Shown piece by piece: positions 33,901 to 38,557 of a stretch of DNA of 38,557 nucleotides. The notes beneath the pieces are model-generated. The model worked only from the letters and a program-made list of their open reading frames with translations, was not told the origin of the DNA and searched no databases. A program made the translations under genes and the position numbers. Source of the stretch: Opitutaceae bacterium (GTDB lineage: Bacteria; Verrucomicrobiota; Verrucomicrobiia; Opitutales; Opitutaceae); NCBI GenBank assembly GCA_014376585.1, contig JACMRG010000274.1, forward strand, positions 1 to 38,557, in the 5' to 3' direction. The first letter of the stretch is position 1. Each line of letters begins with the position of its first letter.

Positions 33901-34511
33901 CCAGCATCGTTGATCCCAACACCGATCCCGCCGTCGGCATCGGCCAGAGCCAAGGCTGGACCGCCGACGCCGCCAATCCCAGTCATCTCTGGTGGATCCA
34001 CAACTACGGCGGCTCGCAGACCGCCTCGCAAAACTACGCTACCTTCGTCGATGCGCCCTACCGCGTCATCAAGCAGCAGGAGGGCAAGTCGAAGCCCAGC
34101 ATCCGCAAATACGCCTTCAAACTCAGCACCAGCTACCAACTCGCCGGCATTACCGACAATAAGATCCTCAAGGGTTTCAAGATCGGCGGCGCCGTCCGCT
34201 GGGAAGACAAGGGCGCCATCGGCTACTACGGCAAAAACTACGCCGCGCTCATCGCCACCAACCAGCCGATCACCGAACTCGATCCCCACAATCCCGTCTG
34301 GGACAAAGCGCACTGGTATTTCGACGCCTTCCTCAGCTACCGCACGCGACTCTGGAAAAACCGCATCGGCACCACCTTCCAACTCAACGTCCGCAACCTT
34401 CAGGAGGACGGACGCCTTCAGGCCATCGGCGCCTTCCCCGACGGCAAACCCAACGCCTACCGAATAGTGGACCCGAGACAGTTTATCCTGAGCGCATCGT
34501 TCGACCTCTAG
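30966..34511 (+). CDS. TonB-dependent outer-membrane receptor
   Basis: 1181 residues from the ATG at 30966. A Sec signal peptide is present (FLLLVSASLAWAQ, cut near residue 25). A possible TonB box and linker follow (ETIVLTPFEV), then the plug domain (GYYASNTMSGTRF, KLEDLASSISVMTKEQM, VEGVEVSRGPNANVFGLGNSSGTVNQV), all typical of the large receptor family in Opitutaceae. The remainder is the 22-strand barrel (ending ILSASFDL). Such receptors use TonB energy to import large ligands; in this group they are often linked to carbohydrate or iron uptake. The plug and barrel appear complete, but the ligand cannot be read from the sequence. It stands alone, with no TonB or glycan-degradation genes beside it, and is followed by a strong terminator. 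Confidence 0.92.
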   Translation: MNPTPRPRASGAFLLLVSASLAWAQSASPATETTTPSPRAPIPVTSAPAAAKPAGETIVLTPFEVAGDTKGYYASNTMSGTRFNSKLEDLASSISVMTKEQMSDFAMLDINDVFLYTNGAEGSGTYTDYVMDRNGQLTDNVQGSPTTANRLRGISSANVSYGNYETQSRMPIDPLIVEGVEVSRGPNANVFGLGNSSGTVNQVPVSANLTRNISRADFRADSYDGWRTSLDLNRVLIRNKLAIRINGGLQHEGFVRKPSGVDAERYNALIKYQPFRNTRISAGYLHYRMTGNRPNFTPPRDYVSDWLAAGRPGWDPILQVVHVGNQTIGNGGPGTTTPITADANVPAYFTRAGTIQSRSNVYVDQNGISYWSAPSSTNPASVPLTPAANGQTIRLMQSGVNLGTAGAALGRYTNQPLFTTTPSVSGKSIYDWSDVNLSSVNRLIDKTDTYNVELDQLFFNTPRQMLAAQLGFFREDSERYQRTPIGNSGTSGQSGQLFVDVNERNIDGTVNPFFGRPYIGVTEPIVRYLPAKWDTYRAQLAYKLDLRQESGWLKWLGVQQLSGYNEYKYRINRAYAYRDALTSDHSWTAPGPTGFAANTARGVQSNVTGGPQAGANIVRQYYRYYVGDANGGNVDYAPSTFKYGAYPFNWGGYTIGGGVPVAGSGRFVSEPATLAQVATTDSTGGNNNLKQIIKTSGAVLQSHFLEGALVTTFGLREDKVYSKNGLNPVLLSGNEHNFTNNNHWAAGDYRFNSGKTKTGGAVLRPFRDLAFVNRKAEQSTGVTRFLAEAARGLTLTYNQSDNFIPQAPAVDLFLKPLPNITGKGKDYGFWLNLPGSFVLRLNRWTTNQLNARDGDANTVAQRVLRLDLDISADAYQLYDRADGWFRALNPGWTDGQVRQAVADQTKIPIPLYDSLLANFRAGTIAATNDVTAKGTEVELTFNPTKYWTLTGSANETQSISRNVSSAVQQWIDQRLPVWTSIVDPNTDPAVGIGQSQGWTADAANPSHLWWIHNYGGSQTASQNYATFVDAPYRVIKQQEGKSKPSIRKYAFKLSTSYQLAGITDNKILKGFKIGGAVRWEDKGAIGYYGKNYAALIATNQPITELDPHNPVWDKAHWYFDAFLSYRTRLWKNRIGTTFQLNVRNLQEDGRLQAIGAFPDGKPNAYRIVDPRQFILSASFDL

Positions 34512-34534
34512 CGCCCGTTCAGTCCCACTCCTGA

Positions 34535-34562
34535 GCGCCGGTCCCGCGACCGGCGCTTTTTT
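34535..34562 (+). terminator. Rho-independent terminator of the receptor gene
   Basis: Perfect eight-pair stem, GCGCCGGT (34535-34542) and ACCGGCGC (34549-34556), loop of six, followed by TTTTTT. It lies 24 bp after the receptor stop codon. Confidence 0.9.
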
Positions 34563-34603
34563 GTGGAGCGCCGACCGCTCGCCCCGTCAACTCTCCCGCC
34601 ACC

Positions 34604-36034
34604 GTGGAAACCAGCCCCTCCCGCGAGCGACTCTTCCGCTGGCTCCTCGCCCTCGGCTGCTTCACGCTTGTTCTCGTCTGTTTCAGTCCCGCGTGGTCCG
34701 CGTTTTCCCTCTGGTCCCGCGTCCCCGAAATGGGTTTTCAAATAGAGGTCCGCCGTGGCGTCAGCGTCCTCGAACAAGTCGCCCACCCCGGCAACGCCCT
34801 CACCGATCCCCTCCACCGCGCCATCCAGTGGCGCCTCCTCTTTCCCCTCATCGGCCACCTGCTCCCGCTCCCGCCCGCCGCCTTCTTCGCCCTCGCCCAT
34901 CTCGGCTGCCTGCTCGTCATCGCCTATCTTATCACGCTGTTCCGTCGCGCCCGCTTCACGTGGGCAGACACCGCCTTCACCGCCGTAACCCTCGGCGCGG
35001 CCTCATGGTTTTTTACCTCTACGGGCTGGCTCGGCTATTTCGATTCCTGGCTCGCCCTCGCGCTCCTCGCCGTCGCCTTCGCCCCGACCCGCTGGCCCGT
35101 CTCGACCGCGTGCCTCCTCGCGCCGTGGATCGACGAACGCTTCGTCATCGCCGCCCCGCTCGCCTTCTACTGCCGCTCCGTTTTCCAACCGACAAAACCT
35201 CCCGCCCTCCTCGTTCCCGCCGCGCTGCTTGTCGTCTTCCTCATCATCCGTCTCAGCGTGTTGCCCCACTATTCCGCCGCCGGCGCCACCGTCGCCGGCT
35301 ACTTTGGCGGCAAAGACTATCTGGACGCGCCCCTCTCCCGCATCGCACTGGGCATGTGGGAAGGCCTTCGCGGCGGCTGGATCGGTGTCGCCCTCGCTGT
35401 GATGGCGCTTCGTGGCCCGCGCCGCGTAGCCCTGGGACTCGCCACCTTGGCGTTGCTCGCCGTGGGCCTCGCTACCGCGCAGGACTACAGCCGCTCGATG
35501 ACGATGCTTCTTCCCGTCGCCGCGCTTGGCCTCCTGCTCGCCCCGGTTGCCCCTTGGCGCCGCATTCTGCTCCGGTGCTGCGCCGGCGCTGCACTGCTCC
35601 TTCCGGCCCATCACGTGATGAACGACGCCGTGCGCCCCATCTTTTACCTCCACCACGAGATCGCCGCCTTCGAGAATCCTCCACCCGGCGCCCACTCCGA
35701 TTTCTACGAACTGCGCGCCATCCACGCGATGGAGCAAGGAGATTTCGTTTCAGCCGAGTCCGACCTCGACCTCGCCATCAAACTCGCCGCCAACCCCGCC
35801 TCGCCCGCCAAACAACGCGGCATCCTCCGCGCGAGCCAAGGCCGCTGGGGCGACGCCCTCCGCGATTTCTCCACGCTCGCCAAACACGATCCGAAAAATC
35901 CCGACGCCTGGTTCATGCGCGCCCAAGCCCAACTCGCCCTCGGCCAACCCGCCGCCGCCCGCACCCTCGCTCCCGCCGAATGGATCACGCGCCCCGATGT
36001 CGCCTGCTTTGTCGCCAAGCTAAACGCCCGATGA
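34604..36034 (+). CDS. Multi-span membrane protein with C-terminal TPR-like repeats
   Basis: 476 residues from a GTG at 34604. About ten hydrophobic segments fill residues 12-350 (LLALGCFTLVLVCF, FFALAHLGCLLVIAYLITLF, IGVALAVMALRG, LLPVAALGLLLAP). A TPR-like soluble part follows (FYELRAIHAMEQGDFVSAESDLDLAIKL, GRWGDALRDFSTLAKHDPKNPDAWFMRAQAQLALGQ). The arrangement of a hydrophobic part plus TPRs resembles the neighbouring TMTC-like protein, but I do not recognise a glycosyltransferase motif. It overlaps the following gene by four bases (ATGA), indicating coupled translation and a shared task. The function is unknown. Confidence 0.75.
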   Translation: METSPSRERLFRWLLALGCFTLVLVCFSPAWSAFSLWSRVPEMGFQIEVRRGVSVLEQVAHPGNALTDPLHRAIQWRLLFPLIGHLLPLPPAAFFALAHLGCLLVIAYLITLFRRARFTWADTAFTAVTLGAASWFFTSTGWLGYFDSWLALALLAVAFAPTRWPVSTACLLAPWIDERFVIAAPLAFYCRSVFQPTKPPALLVPAALLVVFLIIRLSVLPHYSAAGATVAGYFGGKDYLDAPLSRIALGMWEGLRGGWIGVALAVMALRGPRRVALGLATLALLAVGLATAQDYSRSMTMLLPVAALGLLLAPVAPWRRILLRCCAGAALLLPAHHVMNDAVRPIFYLHHEIAAFENPPPGAHSDFYELRAIHAMEQGDFVSAESDLDLAIKLAANPASPAKQRGILRASQGRWGDALRDFSTLAKHDPKNPDAWFMRAQAQLALGQPAAARTLAPAEWITRPDVACFVAKLNAR

Positions 36035-37968
36035 GCACCCGGCCGACCCCACCCGCCGCGGCTCGCAAGGCGTTTCTCTCCCCGCCGTGGACCTATGCCT
36101 TCATCATAGTCATCACCCTTCTCGCCTATCTGCCCGCGCTTTCCTCCGGATATATTTGGGATGACGACGGCCACATCACCCGCGCCGACTTGCGGTCCTT
36201 CAGCGGCCTTGCCCGCATCTGGTTCGAACCCGGCGCCACCCAGCAATACTATCCGCTGCTCCACTCTGCATTCTGGCTCGAGCACCGCCTCTGGGGCGAC
36301 GCTCCCTTCGGCTATCATCTGCTCAACGTCCTTCTCCACGCCGCCAACGCCTGTCTCTTCGCCACCCTCCTCCGCCGCCTCGCCATCCCCGGCGCCTGGC
36401 TCGCCGCCCTGCTCTTCGCCCTCCACCCCGTCGCCGTCGAATCCGTCGCGTGGATCACCGAGCAGAAAAACACGTTCTCCACCCTCTTCTACCTCTTCGC
36501 CGCGCTCACCTATGTCCGCTTCGCCACCACGCGCCACACCGCCACCTACGCGCTCGCCACCGCGTTCTTCCTCGCCGCCCTCCTTTCCAAATCGGTCACC
36601 GCCACGCTTCCCGCTGCGCTTCTCGTCCTCCTGTGGTGGCAACACGGCCGCCCCTCCCTCCGCCGCGACGTCCTCCCGCTGCTCCCTTGGTTTGCCCTGA
36701 GCGCAACCGCCGCGCTGGTCACCGCGCGCTTCGAGCACACCTTCATCGGCGCTCAAGGCGCCGACTTCGCGTTTACTTTCAGCGACCGTCTCCTCGTCGC
36801 CGGACGCGCCCCGTGGTTCTACGCCGCGAAGCTACTCTGGCCCCTCGATCTCGCGTTCATCTACCCGCGCTGGACGCTCGATTCTTCCTCGCTCCCACAG
36901 TGGCTTTTTCCCGTCGCCACGCTGGGCCTCCTCGCCGCCCTCGCCTTGGTCGCCCGTCGATCTCGCGCACCTCTGGCCACCGCGCTGCTCTTCGGCGGAA
37001 CACTCTTTCCCGCGCTCGGCTTCGTTAATGTTTACCCATTCCTTTTTTCCTTTGTCGCCGATCATTTCCAATACCTCGCCTGCCTCGCTCCCATCGCGCT
37101 CGCCGCCGCCAGCTTCAGCGGACTGGTCGCCCGTCAGTCGCGTCGGATGCGCGCTCTGATCTTTGGCGGACTCTTCGCCACGCTGTCCGCCGTCACCTGG
37201 ACCCAAAGCGCAATCTACGAAAACGTCTTCACGCTCTACCGCGCCACGCTCGCCGCCAACCCCGCCTCTTGGCTCGCGCACCACAACCTCGCCAGCGCTC
37301 TCGTGGAAGCCGGCCAGAGCGATGAGGCCATCCCCCACTTCGAAAAAGCCCTCGCCCTCCGCCCACACTACCCCGAAGCCGAAAACAATCTGGGCGACGC
37401 GCTCACTCGGCTGGGCCGACCCACGGAAGCGCTCGCCCATCTCTCCCGCGCGCTCGAACTCCAGCCCGCCTACGCCGAAGCCCACAACAACCGCGGCGCC
37501 GCTCTCATGGCCCTCGGTCGCACCCCCGAGGGCCGCGCCGCTTTTGCGGAGGCCCTCCGCCTCAAACCTGCCTACGCCGTCGCGCACAATAACCTCGGTC
37601 TGGCCCTCGCCAGCGCCGGACAAACTGCCCTCGGCCTCGTTCACTTCCAGACCGCCGCCGCCCTTCGTCCTTCCTACGCCCCCGCCCACCTCAACGGGGC
37701 GCTCGCGCTGGCCACGTTAAAACGCTTTCCCGAAGCCGAGCCTTATTTCCAGCGGGCGCTGGCCCTCGACCCCCGGTCACCCGCCGCGCATCACAGCTAC
37801 GCCCGCGCCCTCGCGGAAGTCGGCCGGCTCGACGACGCGGTTGCCGCCGACCGCCATGCGCTTGATCTCGATCCTGATTTTTCCGCAGCGCGCACCCACC
37901 TCGCGACGCAACTGCGTCGCCTCGGCCGGCTCGACGAGGCCGCACGGCTGGAAGCCGTTCGCGATTAG
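36031..37968 (+). CDS. TMTC-like membrane protein (possible O-mannosyltransferase) with TPRs
   Basis: 645 residues from the ATG at 36031, which overlaps the previous stop (ATGA). The open frame extends far upstream but only through the other gene. The N-terminal 380 residues hold about ten membrane spans with the pattern of GT-C glycosyltransferases, including the acidic loop YIWDDDGHI near residue 42 and FALHPVAVESVAWITEQKN, both typical of TMTC and related bacterial proteins. Six or so TPR units follow from about 405 (NPASWLAHHNLASALVEAGQSDEAI, PHYPEAENNLGDALTRLGR, PAYAEAHNNRGAAL). Eukaryotic TMTCs are protein O-mannosyltransferases; a similar role here is inference. The two coupled genes probably act together at the membrane. 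Confidence 0.82.
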   Translation: MSTRPTPPAAARKAFLSPPWTYAFIIVITLLAYLPALSSGYIWDDDGHITRADLRSFSGLARIWFEPGATQQYYPLLHSAFWLEHRLWGDAPFGYHLLNVLLHAANACLFATLLRRLAIPGAWLAALLFALHPVAVESVAWITEQKNTFSTLFYLFAALTYVRFATTRHTATYALATAFFLAALLSKSVTATLPAALLVLLWWQHGRPSLRRDVLPLLPWFALSATAALVTARFEHTFIGAQGADFAFTFSDRLLVAGRAPWFYAAKLLWPLDLAFIYPRWTLDSSSLPQWLFPVATLGLLAALALVARRSRAPLATALLFGGTLFPALGFVNVYPFLFSFVADHFQYLACLAPIALAAASFSGLVARQSRRMRALIFGGLFATLSAVTWTQSAIYENVFTLYRATLAANPASWLAHHNLASALVEAGQSDEAIPHFEKALALRPHYPEAENNLGDALTRLGRPTEALAHLSRALELQPAYAEAHNNRGAALMALGRTPEGRAAFAEALRLKPAYAVAHNNLGLALASAGQTALGLVHFQTAAALRPSYAPAHLNGALALATLKRFPEAEPYFQRALALDPRSPAAHHSYARALAEVGRLDDAVAADRHALDLDPDFSAARTHLATQLRRLGRLDEAARLEAVRD

Positions 37969-37972
37969 CCCC

Positions 37973-38003
37973 AAAAAAGCCGGCGCCCCTGAGGGGCGCC
38001 GGC
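37973..38003 (-). terminator. Terminator for glnB/glnK (minus strand)
   Basis: Eleven-pair perfect stem, 37979-37989 and 37993-38003 (GCCGGCGCCCC with its inverse), loop TGA, with AAAAAA at 37973-37978, which reads as TTTTTT on the minus strand after the stem. It lies 35 bp beyond the PII stop codon and may also hold transcription of the converging TMTC-like gene. Confidence 0.85.
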
Positions 38004-38038
38004 CGGATATCTTTTCGCAACAGCGCGAGCGACGCGGT

Positions 38039-38557
<519 letters not shown>

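Overview
The window comes from a GC-rich bacterium, most likely Verrucomicrobiota of the Opitutaceae type. The evidence is a large TonB-dependent receptor with the N-terminal signature typical of that family (VLTPFEV, then GYYASNT, SGTRFNSKLEDLASS and ISVMTKEQM), a sigma factor paired with a eukaryotic-like Ser/Thr kinase, and many short intergenic repeats of kinds I associate with that group. Taxonomy is inferred from protein style only; there is no rRNA gene here.

Layout. 1-2.1 kb: the 3' end of a hybrid histidine kinase, then a REC-LuxR response regulator. 2.1-4.3 kb: a gene-poor stretch, a decayed IS630-type transposase and a 129-bp MITE-like element with TA duplications. 4.3-10.1 kb: ECF-type sigma factor, a Ser/Thr kinase with TPRs, and a secreted beta-helix protein. 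10.1-10.8 kb: a graveyard of mobile-element fragments that cuts off a GMC oxidoreductase after 23 codons. 11-17 kb, all plus: pyrR, pyrB, a GxxExxY gene bounded by inverted repeats, pyrC, a CPBP-type membrane protease, thiL and tsaE. 17-19.9 kb, minus: a thioesterase-like protein coupled to an Arg/Gly-rich conserved protein, and tRNA-Leu(GAG). 20-26.3 kb: cysE, pyrD, an acidic-tailed unknown protein, a polysaccharide-export lipoprotein, a small membrane protein, hemB and a probably frameshifted secreted protein. 26.5-30.6 kb: cysS, thrS and a TPR protein. 31-34.5 kb: the TonB-dependent receptor. 34.6-38 kb: two translationally coupled membrane/TPR proteins. The end holds glnB/glnK and the 3' end of amt on the minus strand.

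Functionally, most genes are housekeeping: pyrimidine synthesis (pyrR, pyrB, pyrC and an unlinked pyrD), thiamine pyrophosphate formation, tRNA t6A modification, cysteine synthesis and charging, threonine charging, heme synthesis and nitrogen sensing. The accessory interest lies in how densely small repeats and element remnants are packed between and even inside these genes. The most striking case is a GxxExxY (PDDEXK-like) gene inserted between pyrB and pyrC. It is tightly flanked by 29-bp inverted copies of a repeat that also occurs without a gene elsewhere in the window, including as a perfect 21-bp inverted pair between cysS and thrS. This suggests, but does not prove, a minimal mobile cassette and its gene-less relatives.
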